Notes under the pieces: generated by a model
The model's database searches: none
What the model saw: only the letters and a program-made list of their open reading frames with translations
Told to the model about the DNA's origin: nothing
From: Metasolibacillus meyeri
Lineage (GTDB): Bacteria; Bacillota; Bacilli; Bacillales_A; Planococcaceae
Assembly (NCBI RefSeq): GCF_003049505.1
Contig: NZ_PYWN01000006.1
Span: forward strand, 38,269-102,268
Direction of reading: 5' to 3'
DNA: 64,000 nt
Shown: piece by piece, positions 45,836 to 55,027 of the stretch
Numbering within the stretch: the first letter of the stretch is position 1
How the letters are laid out: the number at the start of each line of letters is the position of its first letter
Made by a program: the position numbers and the translations under genes

Positions 45836-47389
45836 TTAGTGAGAAACATCCTGTACAGAAATACCCGTATTCGCTTTTACGTCTACTTCGCGGTACTTCG
45901 CTTCGTCTGCTTTTTCCTTCGATAATAATGTACCAATCCAGCCACCGATGAAGCCTAGTGGAACAGAGACTAATGCAGGATTTGATAGCATGAATAATGG
46001 CTCACCTACAAAAATAGCTTTGCCTTCTGGGCCCCATACGTTTGGTGATACAGCTACTAGGATTAATGCTGAAATTAAACCTGTTAACATCGCTGTTACA
46101 GCACCTGTCGTATTAAAGCGTTTCCAATAAATCGTGTAAATAATTACTGGTAAGTTAGCTGAGGCTGCAATACAGAACGCTAATGATACTAAGAACGCTA
46201 CGTTCAATGTTTGCGCGCCTAATGCTAAAACAATCGAAATAACTGAAATAGTAATCGAACCGATACGAGCGGCTAATACTTGCTCTTTTTCCGTTACTTT
46301 GCCTTTTTTAATAATTTGACCATAAATATCATGTGATAGGGCAGAGGCACCTGAAAGTACTAAACCTGCTACTACCGCTAAAATTGTTGCGAACGCTACT
46401 GCGCAGACGAATGAGAATAAAATGTCGCCACCTAGTGCTTCCGCAAGAAGTGGGGCAGCCATATTTCCTGCTGCATTTGCTTCTACAATTTTCTCTTTAC
46501 CTACAAATGCCGCTGCACCGAAGCCTAAGAAAATTGTTAAAATATAGAATAAACCAACAATCCAAGTTGCCCAAATAACGGAAGAACGAGCTGTTTGTGC
46601 ATCTTTTACCGTGAAGAAGCGCATTAAAATATGCGGTAATCCAGCAGTACCTAATACTAATGCAATCAGCATCGAAATTGTATCAAGACCATCTGTATAG
46701 CGTAAGCCTGGGTTTAAATATGCTTCGCCATGTTCTGTAACCGTTGTCATTTGTGTGAACATGTTAGCGATACTGAAATCAAACTTCGCTAAAACTAAGA
46801 AAGAAATAATAACTGTACCTAACATTAATAAACAAGCTTTAATAATTTGTACCCAGCTCGTTGCTGTCATACCGCCGAATAGTACATAAACTGTCATCAT
46901 AATACCTACTAAAAGAACAGCCATCCAATATTCGATACCAAGTAATAATTGAATAAGTGCACCAGCACCAACAAGCTGTGCAATCATGTAAAATAACACA
47001 ATGGTAATCGTGCTTAATGCAGCTGTACCACGCACTTTTGCTTTATCAAAGCGAGCTGTAATCATGTCTGCTAATGTGAAGCGACCCAAGTTACGTAAAG
47101 GCTCTGCTACGATATAAAGTACCACTAAGTAAGCAACTAAATAACCTAAAGAGAAGAAGAAGCCATCGAATCCAAATAGAGCAACCGCACCTGCAATCCC
47201 TAAGAATGATGCTGCTGATAAATAGTCACCAGCAATAGCTAGTCCATTTTGCCAGCCTGTTAAGCCTCCACCGGCCGTATAGAAATCACTTGCTGAAGAA
47301 GTGCGTTTTGATGCCCACCAAGTAATAACTAATGTTAAACCTACGATGGATACGAAGAAAAATATCGCCGTTAAGCTCATACTTTCCAT
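45836..47389 (-). CDS. Sodium/solute symporter, acetate permease (ActP) type, copy 1
   Basis: A 517-residue membrane protein of the sodium:solute symporter family with about 13 spans. YTAGGGLTGWQNGLAIAGDYLSAASFLG is the typical N-terminal signature of the ActP/YwcA subgroup, which takes up acetate and other short-chain acids. The start overlaps the stop of the DUF485 gene by one base. Nearly parallel in sequence and order to the pair at 48143-50019. Confidence 0.92.
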   Translation of the reverse strand: MESMSLTAIFFFVSIVGLTLVITWWASKRTSSASDFYTAGGGLTGWQNGLAIAGDYLSAASFLGIAGAVALFGFDGFFFSLGYLVAYLVVLYIVAEPLRNLGRFTLADMITARFDKAKVRGTAALSTITIVLFYMIAQLVGAGALIQLLLGIEYWMAVLLVGIMMTVYVLFGGMTATSWVQIIKACLLMLGTVIISFLVLAKFDFSIANMFTQMTTVTEHGEAYLNPGLRYTDGLDTISMLIALVLGTAGLPHILMRFFTVKDAQTARSSVIWATWIVGLFYILTIFLGFGAAAFVGKEKIVEANAAGNMAAPLLAEALGGDILFSFVCAVAFATILAVVAGLVLSGASALSHDIYGQIIKKGKVTEKEQVLAARIGSITISVISIVLALGAQTLNVAFLVSLAFCIAASANLPVIIYTIYWKRFNTTGAVTAMLTGLISALILVAVSPNVWGPEGKAIFVGEPLFMLSNPALVSVPLGFIGGWIGTLLSKEKADEAKYREVDVKANTGISVQDVSH

Positions 47390-47709
47390 CAGCGTTGCCC
47401 CCTTTCATATTCCTCAATAATGGCCTTCGCTTCTTTATCATACTTGCCAGCTTTCGATACATAAAGGTGTGCTAAGCTCCAAGTCATAATAAAAAGGCCT
47501 GCGGAATAAATCCAAACCCATGTAATGTCGCCAATTGCTTTGGCATGTAAGATTTTTGTGTAAGAAGTGAGCACTGGTAACGTCATGTACGCAATTAAGA
47601 AAATAGCTGTCAATGTCCATAAGAATGAGTTCTTTTTCTTTACTAATTGTTTGAAAGAGTCAAGTTGCGCAATTTTGTCATAGTCAATATGCCTTTGTTG
47701 ATTTCCCAT
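47389..47709 (-). CDS. DUF485 membrane protein, copy 1
   Basis: A 106-residue protein with two membrane spans: FKQLVKKKNSFLWTLTAIFL, then TWVWIYSAGLFIMTWSLAHLYV. DUF485 proteins are regularly encoded just before ActP-type symporters and are thought to assist them. First gene of the operon. It parallels the protein at 49696, confirming that the operon is duplicated. Confidence 0.9.
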   Translation of the reverse strand: MGNQQRHIDYDKIAQLDSFKQLVKKKNSFLWTLTAIFLIAYMTLPVLTSYTKILHAKAIGDITWVWIYSAGLFIMTWSLAHLYVSKAGKYDKEAKAIIEEYERGQR

Positions 47710-48142
47710 AAATCTTATCCCCCCATTTTGTCTAAAATTACTGCTTTTTGTATGTAAATTTCTCTATCAAGAATTTACAATTTTCATTCTATTTTAACGT
47801 TCACAAAATTGCAATAGTTTTTAAAAAAATTATGCGAAAAAAATTTTTATAAAAATAACTTGAACGAGAAAATACGGAGAATAAGTGATAAAAAAGATGT
47901 ATTTTCGAGCGTGACATTATTTTAGAAATGTTGATATATCAGTGCTGAAAAAGATGTTGACGAACAATATACGTTCATGAAAGAGAAAATTTTTGTGTTT
48001 TCGACTAATTTCTTCACCTTTTAAAAATATGTTTTTTAAAAGTTTTTTGCACAAAATTAATATATTGTAATAGGTTTTTAAATATAAATTAATAGCTAAA
48101 AAATAGCAAGTCATCTTTTCATCAAAAAGATGACTTGACAAA
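47710..48142. other. Gene-free gap between the two symporter operons
   Basis: AT-rich. It carries the upstream region of the first operon. CAAGTCATCTTTT (48107-48119) pairs with AAAAGATGACTTG (48125-48137) as the terminator of the second operon. A 74-codon - frame at 47917-48141 is not convincing. Confidence 0.6.
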
Positions 48143-49693
48143 TTAATGTGATACGTCTGATACAGATATTCCTGTATTTGCCTTTACTCTTATTTCTTTG
48201 AATACAGCCTCTGATTGTTTTGCAGTTTGTTTGTTTGAAGACAAAATTGTCCCTAAATAACCAGCAATAAAGCCGAGTGGAATGGTAATAATGGCTGGCA
48301 CTGATAAATTAACTAATGGTTTCCCAACAAAAATAGCTGCTCCTGTTTCACTCCAAATGTTCGGACCTAGTGCACCCAGCACTAAACAAGAAACTAAACC
48401 TGTCACAATCGCTGCAACGACACCTGTTGAGTTGAATTTCTTCCAATAAATCGTATACAAAATAACAGGCAAGTTTGCTGAAGCCCCAAGACAGAAGGCG
48501 AATGATACTAAAAACGATACATTTAAGCTTTGCGCAAACAGTGCCAAAATTATCGAAATAACCGCAATCGAAATAGAGCCTAAGCGAGCAGCCATCACTT
48601 GTTGCTTCTCTGTAAGCTTGCCATCTTTCAAAATTTCTCCATAAATATCATGCGAAATCGCTGAAGCACCTGTTAATACAAGACCTGATACAACCGCTAA
48701 AATGGTAGCAAATGCGACTGCACTAATAAACGATAATAAAATATTGCCGCCCAAAAATTCTGCAAGTAATGGAGCAGCTGTATTACCAGCAGCGCTCGAT
48801 GCCTTAATTGCATCAAAACCTACGAAATGCATTGCACCAAAGCCTAAGAAAATTGTCAGCGAGAAGAAAATCGCCGTAATCCAAGTCGCATAAGAAATAG
48901 ATGTTCTTGCTGTTTTCGCATCCTTTACCGTAAAGAAGCGCATTAAAATATGTGGTAAACCCGATGTTCCTAATACGAGTGCCATCATCATCGACACAGA
49001 ATCAATCGTCGACGTATATTTCATGCCTGGTACTAAATATTCTTTTCCATGATCTGCGGCAATCGTATCAAACATTTTCACTAAATTAAAATCAAATTTA
49101 TAAAATACTAAAACAGCCAGCAGACCCGTCCCGAATAACAATAAGCCTGCTTTAATAATTTGTACCCAGCTCGTTGCTGTCATGCCACCAAACAAGACAT
49201 ATGTTGTCATCATCACACCAACAATCAACACAGCAATCCAATACTCAATCCCAAACAGTAGCTTAATTAACGCACCAGCACCAACAAGCTGGGCAATCAT
49301 ATAGAAAATAACGATAATAATTGTTCCCGTTGCCGCCACACCGCGTATACGTTTTTCATTAAAGCGAGCCGTCAGCATATCCGCCAACGTATAGCGTCCT
49401 AAATTGCGCATAGGCTCAGCAATGACATAGAGCAAGACTAAATTTGCTACAACATAGCCGACAGAGAAGAAGAAGCCATCAAAGCCTGTTAAAGCAATCG
49501 CACCAGATACCCCTAAAAATGCCGCTGCAGATAAATAGTCACCGGCAATCGCAAAGCCATTTTGCCAGCCAGTTAAGCCACCACCCGCTGTATAAAAATC
49601 GCTAGCCGAGGACGTTCTCTTCGCTGCAATATATGTAACGATTAATGTTAATCCTACAATCCCAAGGAAAAAGCCTATTGATACTAAATTCAT
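48143..49693 (-). CDS. Sodium/solute symporter, acetate permease (ActP) type, copy 2
   Basis: A 516-residue paralogue of the protein at 45836, alike along its whole length from the TAAGGG-type N-terminal signature (YTAGGGLTGWQNGFAIAGDY) to the identical C-terminal ending KANTGIS, then VSDVSH. It presumably takes up acetate or a related acid. The start lies two bases after the stop of its DUF485 partner. Confidence 0.92.
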   Translation of the reverse strand: MNLVSIGFFLGIVGLTLIVTYIAAKRTSSASDFYTAGGGLTGWQNGFAIAGDYLSAAAFLGVSGAIALTGFDGFFFSVGYVVANLVLLYVIAEPMRNLGRYTLADMLTARFNEKRIRGVAATGTIIIVIFYMIAQLVGAGALIKLLFGIEYWIAVLIVGVMMTTYVLFGGMTATSWVQIIKAGLLLFGTGLLAVLVFYKFDFNLVKMFDTIAADHGKEYLVPGMKYTSTIDSVSMMMALVLGTSGLPHILMRFFTVKDAKTARTSISYATWITAIFFSLTIFLGFGAMHFVGFDAIKASSAAGNTAAPLLAEFLGGNILLSFISAVAFATILAVVSGLVLTGASAISHDIYGEILKDGKLTEKQQVMAARLGSISIAVISIILALFAQSLNVSFLVSFAFCLGASANLPVILYTIYWKKFNSTGVVAAIVTGLVSCLVLGALGPNIWSETGAAIFVGKPLVNLSVPAIITIPLGFIAGYLGTILSSNKQTAKQSEAVFKEIRVKANTGISVSDVSH

Positions 49694-49695
49694 AA

Positions 49696-50019
49696 TTAGT
49701 TACCTCCTTCATATTCAGCTAAAATTGCCTGAACCTCGCGATCCAATTTAGCAGCGATTTTCCCGTAAACCGTGCATAACACAACTGTCATAATAAAGAG
49801 GGCAGCTGAGTACAGCCATACCCAAGTAATGGAGCCCAGTGCGTTCTGTTGTAGAACAGTCGTAAATGCTAAGATCGGTAAAAAGATATAAAATGTTAAA
49901 AATGCTGCAGTAATGGTGAATAACAGCTTGTTTTTCTTTTTCACAAACGCATTAAAGGACTCCATTTGATTAATTTTTTCAAAGTTAATACCATTTTTCT
50001 CTAGTGAACTAGTGCTCAT
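49696..50019 (-). CDS. DUF485 membrane protein, copy 2
   Basis: A 107-residue two-span membrane protein like that at 47389 (FNAFVKKKNKLLFTITAAFL, then TWVWLYSAALFIMTVVL). It opens the second symporter operon, with AGGGGG upstream. Confidence 0.9.
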   Translation of the reverse strand: MSTSSLEKNGINFEKINQMESFNAFVKKKNKLLFTITAAFLTFYIFLPILAFTTVLQQNALGSITWVWLYSAALFIMTVVLCTVYGKIAAKLDREVQAILAEYEGGN

Positions 50020-50470
50020 AAATATCCCCCTAATTGTAAATTTCGATGAATCAGCCTAAAGCAAATTCATGTTAGATGTCATTTTAGGAGAAAATTATTT
50101 TGTTTGCAATACTATTTTTCTAATATTCAGAAATCTAAGAAGTGGAAATAACAATAGAATTATCAAGGTTCATAGCGCATATCCATAATAAGTAAATGCT
50201 CATATATCCTCTATAATACTATAATAATGACAGTATTATTTATATAAGCGCAGATAATTTATACATAAAGTACAAAATTATATTTCGATAGGCTAAATTT
50301 TTGCAAGGGGACTTAGCCAGAAATTGTTATATAACAACAAGGAAGATGATAAAAATTTGCTATAAAAATTTTTTATAAAATTCCGACACAATTTGTCCTT
50401 AGATTAGCCGACTGCTAAATAATTGATGAATGGGCAGTAAAAAGAGAAAGTTTGGTGACACGCCTTTTGG

Positions 50471-50533
50471 CTTGTGTGCGAATTTCCATGTTTAACGTGC
50501 GAAAATGGGCATCTTGCGTGCGAAGCATTATTT
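50471..50533 (+). repeat. 21-bp tandem repeat array, copy 3 (three units)
   Basis: Three units with the core GTGCGAA in the same order as copy 1 (first unit ending CCATGT, second ATGGGCAT). The rest of 50020-50590 is AT-rich with no gene. Confidence 0.75.
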
Positions 50534-50592
50534 TTAAAGCAATCTTCTTATTTAAATATCAATGCTAGGCAGTAGGGAAAATGTAAAATAGG

Positions 50593-50644
50593 TTGACAAA
50601 AATTCATAAGGAGAATAAAATTTAAAGCGTAATAATTACGATTT
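50593..50644 (+). promoter_or_regulatory. Promoter and Zur box of the L33 gene
   Basis: TTGACA (50593-50598), 17 bases, TAAAAT (50616-50621). Directly after it, at 50624-50644, lies AAAGCGTAAT, one base A, ATTACGATTT. It differs at one position from the B. subtilis Zur consensus (AAATCGTAAT-N-ATTACGATTT). Zur bound here would block transcription when zinc is sufficient. Confidence 0.85.
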
Positions 50645-50662
50645 AAGAAAGGGAGTTAAAGT

Positions 50663-50812
50663 ATGCGCATTCAAGTTACGCTAGCTTGTACAGAAACAGG
50701 AGATAAAAATTATATTACTACAAAAAATAAACGAAACTCACCAGAGCGTTTAGAGTTGAAAAAATATTCACCACGCTTAAAAAGAGTGACGTTACACCGT
50801 GAGACAAAATAA
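50663..50812 (+). CDS. rpmG: 50S ribosomal protein L33, zinc-independent form
   Basis: A 49-residue L33 too short for long-frame searches. The family pattern is intact ([19 protein letters not shown] and a final TLHRETK), but the zinc cysteines are lost: CTEC is CTET and the later KKYC is KKYS. Such C-minus paralogues replace the zinc-binding L33 during zinc shortage and free its zinc. AAAGGGAG precedes ATG 50663. The Zur box upstream fits exactly. The zinc-containing copy should lie elsewhere. Confidence 0.92.
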   Translation: MRIQVTLACTETGDKNYITTKNKRNSPERLELKKYSPRLKRVTLHRETK

Positions 50813-50910
50813 ACATCAGCTTATTGAGCTGGGCGATGTAAAAAGTAATTTAGATTTGACTCTTTCTATTGTTGATAGAATAGAGCTTATGACAAAAAGG
50901 TATATTTAAT

Positions 50911-50957
50911 CTAAAAGACAGTTCAGGTATAATAAATATTGTGTGAACTGTCTTTTA
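50911..50957 (+). terminator. Long inverted repeat, likely terminator
   Basis: TAAAAGACAGTTCA and TGAACTGTCTTTTA form a 14-bp stem around about 19 bases. It lies about 100 bases after the L33 stop. Confidence 0.7.
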
Positions 50958-51060
50958 ATGGTTTTAATCTACCTAGAATTGTTATTTTCTAAAGGGGCAG
51001 AATTGTTTAATTTAGATACATAAGAAGGCAGTAAAAATATCTTATAGGAGGGTAAGTGAA

Positions 51061-51690
51061 ATGCGCAACATTATTTTGATACAACATTGTCAATCAGAGC
51101 ATCATATAAATAATATGTCAGGTGGATGGACAGATACTCCTTTAACTGAATTGGGTAGAAAACAAGCAGAAATTATAGGCAAGAAATTAAAAGGATTTGT
51201 AGATAATAATGTTTATTCCTTGTATTCTTCTGACTTATTGAGAGCGTCACAAACAGCAGAGATAGTTGGAACACAATTAGGTTTAGATGTCATTCAAGAT
51301 AAAGGACTACGCGAAATAAATACTGGTGTTGCGGCTGGAAAAACAAAGGATTGGGCACGAGCAAATAGAAACCCTCGAACAAGAAATGGATTTGATTTAG
51401 ATTATCAGGAATTTCAAGATGGTGAGAGTTGGCGACAATTTTATAGTCGGGTTTGCAATAGCATGGATAAGCTATATGAATCGGATAAAGATAAAAACCT
51501 GTTGATTGTCACACATGGAGGAACTTTGGGGTACTTACTTGCTTGGTGGTTGAAATTTGAGCCAGAAATGATAGTTAATGCATACTTTTCCTCGTCAGCA
51601 GGTGGTATTACAGTTCTAAGTCAAAATAGTTTTCAACAAAATGTTGTAAACAAATTTAATGATACATCCCATTTTGATTTATTCAACTAA
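51061..51690 (+). CDS. Histidine phosphatase family protein with altered RHG motif
   Basis: A 209-residue phosphoglycerate-mutase-like protein: TDTPLTELGRKQAEIIG, LRASQTAEI and VTHGGTLGYLL are intact. The first motif, normally RHG, reads QHC (LIQHCQSEHH): the catalytic His remains but the phosphate-binding Arg is Gln. I recall a sub-family beginning with QH of this kind. Activity is uncertain. Good AGGAGG before ATG 51061. Followed 13 bases later by the C39-like gene. Confidence 0.87.
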   Translation: MRNIILIQHCQSEHHINNMSGGWTDTPLTELGRKQAEIIGKKLKGFVDNNVYSLYSSDLLRASQTAEIVGTQLGLDVIQDKGLREINTGVAAGKTKDWARANRNPRTRNGFDLDYQEFQDGESWRQFYSRVCNSMDKLYESDKDKNLLIVTHGGTLGYLLAWWLKFEPEMIVNAYFSSSAGGITVLSQNSFQQNVVNKFNDTSHFDLFN

Positions 51691-51703
51691 CGGAGGAAAT
51701 AGT

Positions 51704-52312
51704 ATGTTTATAGTTAGAACAGTTATTTTATGGATTATTATATCAACTATCATTAATGCATATTTAATGACACTACCCATACCTGTTTTTCGAAAAAGAG
51801 GTTATCCAACTAACTATCTGATTCAACAAAGCAATCGAATAGATTTTCAAAATAATACGGAATGTGCAGCATTTTCAACAGCGTATCTGTTGCGTCATTT
51901 TGGTATGGAGGCTGAGGGGGAAGCTTTATATACACATTTTCCTAGTAAAACGAGGGCAGGCAATGTCTATCCAAAAGGGATCCGTACGGTGTTAAGGAAA
52001 AAGGGCTTTAAGACAAATTATTATAAAGGAACGATAAATACATTAAAGTACGAAGTTAGTAAAGGAACTCCCGTAATTGTTTTTATTAAAGTACAGAAAG
52101 ACCGTAATCATTTGCATTTTGTCCCTGTCGTAGGCTATGACAAGGAGTATATTTACCTTTCAGAATCATTAGGGCATCTGGCGAATTGTGATGATGATCA
52201 TAAGGCTTATAATCGGAAGGTTCCGATTAATGAATTTAAGAAACTATGGAATGTAAAGAGAATTGATATGCTTCTTTATAGCAATACTTACATAACCGCA
52301 GACACAATATAA
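51704..52312 (+). CDS. C39-like papain-fold membrane-anchored protein
   Basis: A 202-residue protein with an N-terminal membrane anchor (VRTVILWIIISTIINAYLM), then a peptidase C39-like domain. The catalytic cysteine is in NNTECAAFSTAYLLRHFG, the histidine in HLHFVPVVGYD. The substrate is unknown; the domain would be outside the cell. ATG 51704 follows GGAGG. In an operon with the histidine phosphatase gene. Confidence 0.8.
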   Translation: MFIVRTVILWIIISTIINAYLMTLPIPVFRKRGYPTNYLIQQSNRIDFQNNTECAAFSTAYLLRHFGMEAEGEALYTHFPSKTRAGNVYPKGIRTVLRKKGFKTNYYKGTINTLKYEVSKGTPVIVFIKVQKDRNHLHFVPVVGYDKEYIYLSESLGHLANCDDDHKAYNRKVPINEFKKLWNVKRIDMLLYSNTYITADTI

Positions 52313-52691
52313 ATGGTGAAGAATTATAATCTGTAAAAAGCATTAAAAATTGATGGAATCTAACTTGATTGTCTTTGATTTTAAATTCAATCATTTTTCA
52401 ATTTCGCTAAAGCATCCTCTTTTGAATTAAAATACTACTATGTAAACAGAAGGTGGCTATTTATTGAAATAACCACTTTCAACATTTCATTTACATACGT
52501 CTCTTTTGGAATGCAGCTGTACCATTTTCTTTGATTATTTTGAGTAAAGTTTTCCATTATATGATGTATGATTTTCTAAAGGAATTTAAGGTCCCTTTGT
52601 TGAATATATTCCTTTTAATAGTTTCTCGGTATTATTGATGTTGATTTAGGTATGCTAGCTTTTAAATACAATAGAAAGAGAAGGTGAATAT
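52313..52691. other. Gene-free gap with one hairpin
   Basis: AAGGTGGCTATTT and AAATAACCACTTT (about 52450-52479) form a strong stem-loop. I see no gene, only AT-rich sequence. Confidence 0.5.
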
Positions 52692-53636
52692 GTGAAGAAA
52701 TTAATATTATCATTTTGCATTATTTTATTATTAACCATCTTGACAATATTTACGTCAAAAGTATTTTTCACTAGCAATAATGAGGCAGAAACAATAATCC
52801 AACAGTATATCGAGTATTTAAATTTTAAAAAATGGGATGAATATGTGGAGCTCTTCAATTATGATAATGAAGGAAAAGAGGATTTGTTATCCTTTTTAAA
52901 AGATAGTAAAAACCAATCAAAAAAAGAAGGAATTCATGGAATTCAGGAGATAAAACTTGTAAGCATGAAATTGTCAAACGACCCCGAATTTAGTTCCAAG
53001 GGGGACTTTGTGTATGATGTATTATTAGATATGAATGTTCATAAGCAATCTGAATTCTATACGGATGGAATTACACGCCATATTTTTATTTTAAACAAGA
53101 CAAACGAAGGCCTTAAGATAGAAACTGTTTATTATAAAGGTCTCGTTGATGAAACTAATGAGGAAAATGAAAAAAGCACATTGAATTATATTCCAATTGA
53201 ACCAGTGCCGAGACCAATTCCTGTTAATATTAAATTATATGATACATCAAAAAGCCAATTAAAAACTCTTACACTCAGAACCTATGCTTGGTATAATATC
53301 GAGAATCCAAGAAAACCGGCAACTGACTATAATGCCCATGTTACTGACAAGTGGGCAAACTACCAACATTATAAAGAAGGTTCCAATCATGCGACTACAA
53401 ATAGCTTAGTTGATCAGTTGCATACTTATGCAATGCTTAGAAGTCAAGGACCATTCGATGCGCAATATCGCGCTGGAAGTCAGGTAAGCACTGGAACTAA
53501 TGGAGGGAATATCTTGAGCCAATGGGGAACAGTACAATTGGCTAATCAAGGATATACCTATACTCAAATTTTAAAGTATTATTATACTAATACATTTGTA
53601 GCGAATTATTATCCAGTTCCGCACCTTATTCAATAA
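52692..53636 (+). CDS. Membrane-anchored SpoIID/LytB-domain protein
   Basis: A 314-residue protein with an N-terminal membrane anchor (ILSFCIILLLTILTIF), a middle domain of unknown type (about 35-160) and a C-terminal SpoIID-like domain (about 195-305: YAWYNIENPRKPATDYNAH, later a WGTVQLANQGYTYTQILKYYY end). SpoIID is a lytic transglycosylase of sporulation, and similar domains enhance amidases. The catalytic Glu could not be located with confidence. GTG start behind GAAGGTG. Confidence 0.72.
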   Translation: MKKLILSFCIILLLTILTIFTSKVFFTSNNEAETIIQQYIEYLNFKKWDEYVELFNYDNEGKEDLLSFLKDSKNQSKKEGIHGIQEIKLVSMKLSNDPEFSSKGDFVYDVLLDMNVHKQSEFYTDGITRHIFILNKTNEGLKIETVYYKGLVDETNEENEKSTLNYIPIEPVPRPIPVNIKLYDTSKSQLKTLTLRTYAWYNIENPRKPATDYNAHVTDKWANYQHYKEGSNHATTNSLVDQLHTYAMLRSQGPFDAQYRAGSQVSTGTNGGNILSQWGTVQLANQGYTYTQILKYYYTNTFVANYYPVPHLIQ

Positions 53637-53666
53637 TCAATTAATATTAGTAGCATATAATATTAG

Positions 53667-53702
53667 TAGCATAGACCAAGACCATGGTTTATGCTATTTT
53701 TT
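53667..53702 (+). terminator. Terminator after the SpoIID-like gene
   Basis: TAGCATAGACC (53667-53677) pairs with GGTTTATGCTA (53686-53696), then TTTTTT. A 15-bp direct repeat (AATATTAGTAGCATA, twice) lies just before. Confidence 0.85.
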
Positions 53703-53835
53703 ATAAGAACAAGAATAAATCTTCCTCAATCACGCAGAGTTGAAACTTTAAAAGATGCAGCTAGAAGAAACAAGATTGGTGTCCTTGTACATCATCATTT
53801 CAACTTCATCTCAATATTAAAAGTATACTTATTAA

Positions 53836-53873
<38 letters not shown>

Positions 53874-54052
53874 GTTTTATTTTGCGGTAGAAGTGGGTTT
53901 ACCCCCTGAAGTGCCTATAATAAACGTTATTGCGAACTAATTGTGGCAAGTTCCCACATAATTAATTGTGAACCGTTTATCGTGATTTTGAACGATAATT
54001 ATCTCTGTTTGAACGAGTTATCTAGTTTTGTAAATTATCGGAGGTGTTCTAT

Positions 54053-54961
54053 ATGTTAATTCAAGATGCGATTGACGAGTTTCTTTTGTATCTCGAAGTA
54101 GAAAAAAATTGCTCATACAATACAGTTGTTGGCTACGAGTACGATTTGAATAACTTTGTTTCTTTTTTACAATCCCATAAACGATCTTTAGATGTAAACG
54201 ATATTAATAAAGCTCTTGTACGACGGTTTATTCAAGAACGTGTGAAAAATGATCATTTGTCTGCAGCGTCTATACATCGTCAAATTTCAGCGTTGCGTTC
54301 ACTTGCTAAATATTGTGTTAATGAGAATATATTAGAGTCTAATTTTATGAATGGTATTGAAAAACCAAAATTAGATAAGAAATTACCTATTTACATGACA
54401 CTACAGGAATTACGTCATTTTTTAACATACTTAGAAAGCTATAAGGGTCGTTTTGCAATGCGAAATAAGGTAATGTTTACACTGTTAGCAACAACGGGTA
54501 TGCGACGCCAAGAGCTTGTTGAACTGACTTGGGGTCAAATAGATCTTGATAATGCTGTTGTACGTATTTTTGGTAAAGGTAAAAAAGAACGCATTGTCCC
54601 CTTGCACCCTATTGTAATTCCAATGTTGCAAGATTTTAAGTATCATTTACCGGAAAATTTAATCCAGGATACAAATTGTTTATTCTTAAATAAAAATGGA
54701 AAACAATTAAACCCCCGTGGACTGCACAAAATATTTAAAGAAACGTTAAATGCAGCTGGAATGGATTCAAAACGGTTTTCATTACACCATTTACGACATA
54801 CATTTGCTACGCTTTTACTACAAGAAAACAGTGAGAACGTTGATTTGCGTGTTATCCAAGAACTACTAGGCCATACTAGCTTGCTTACTACACAAGTTTA
54901 TACACACGTGAATTATGAGCAAAAACAGAAGGCGGTTACGACTTTTAATATCTTCAATTAA
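54053..54961 (+). CDS. Xer-like tyrosine recombinase
   Basis: A 302-residue recombinase of the XerC/D size. The N-terminal SAM-like arm domain (FLLYLEVEKNCSYNTVVGYEYDL) is followed by the catalytic domain with arginine in TTGMRRQELVEL, lysine in GKGKKERIVPL, HHLRHTFATLLL, and LGHTSLLTTQVYTHV with the nucleophilic tyrosine. All six catalytic residues are present. Start ATG 54053, six bases after GGAGGTG. It lies next to the dif-like site but need not be the housekeeping XerC or XerD. Confidence 0.9.
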   Translation: MLIQDAIDEFLLYLEVEKNCSYNTVVGYEYDLNNFVSFLQSHKRSLDVNDINKALVRRFIQERVKNDHLSAASIHRQISALRSLAKYCVNENILESNFMNGIEKPKLDKKLPIYMTLQELRHFLTYLESYKGRFAMRNKVMFTLLATTGMRRQELVELTWGQIDLDNAVVRIFGKGKKERIVPLHPIVIPMLQDFKYHLPENLIQDTNCLFLNKNGKQLNPRGLHKIFKETLNAAGMDSKRFSLHHLRHTFATLLLQENSENVDLRVIQELLGHTSLLTTQVYTHVNYEQKQKAVTTFNIFN

Positions 54962-54968
54962 ATGTAAA

Positions 54969-55002
54969 TATTCACCGTGTAGTTTATAGTACACGGTGAA
55001 TA
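54969..55002. terminator. Terminator between convergent recombinase genes
   Basis: TATTCACCGTGTA (54969-54981) pairs perfectly with TACACGGTGAATA (54990-55002). Confidence 0.85.
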
Positions 55003-55027
55003 CTCGTTTCCCACAAAAGCGATAACA

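Noticed and set aside
47917..48141. 74-codon - strand frame between the symporter operons
   Set aside because: Phe/Leu/Lys/Ile-rich product of AT-rich DNA, overlaps a terminator and has no good ribosome binding site.
50795..50905. 36-codon frame overlapping the end of the L33 gene
   Set aside because: GTG start inside the L33 coding end without a ribosome binding site; no recognisable family.
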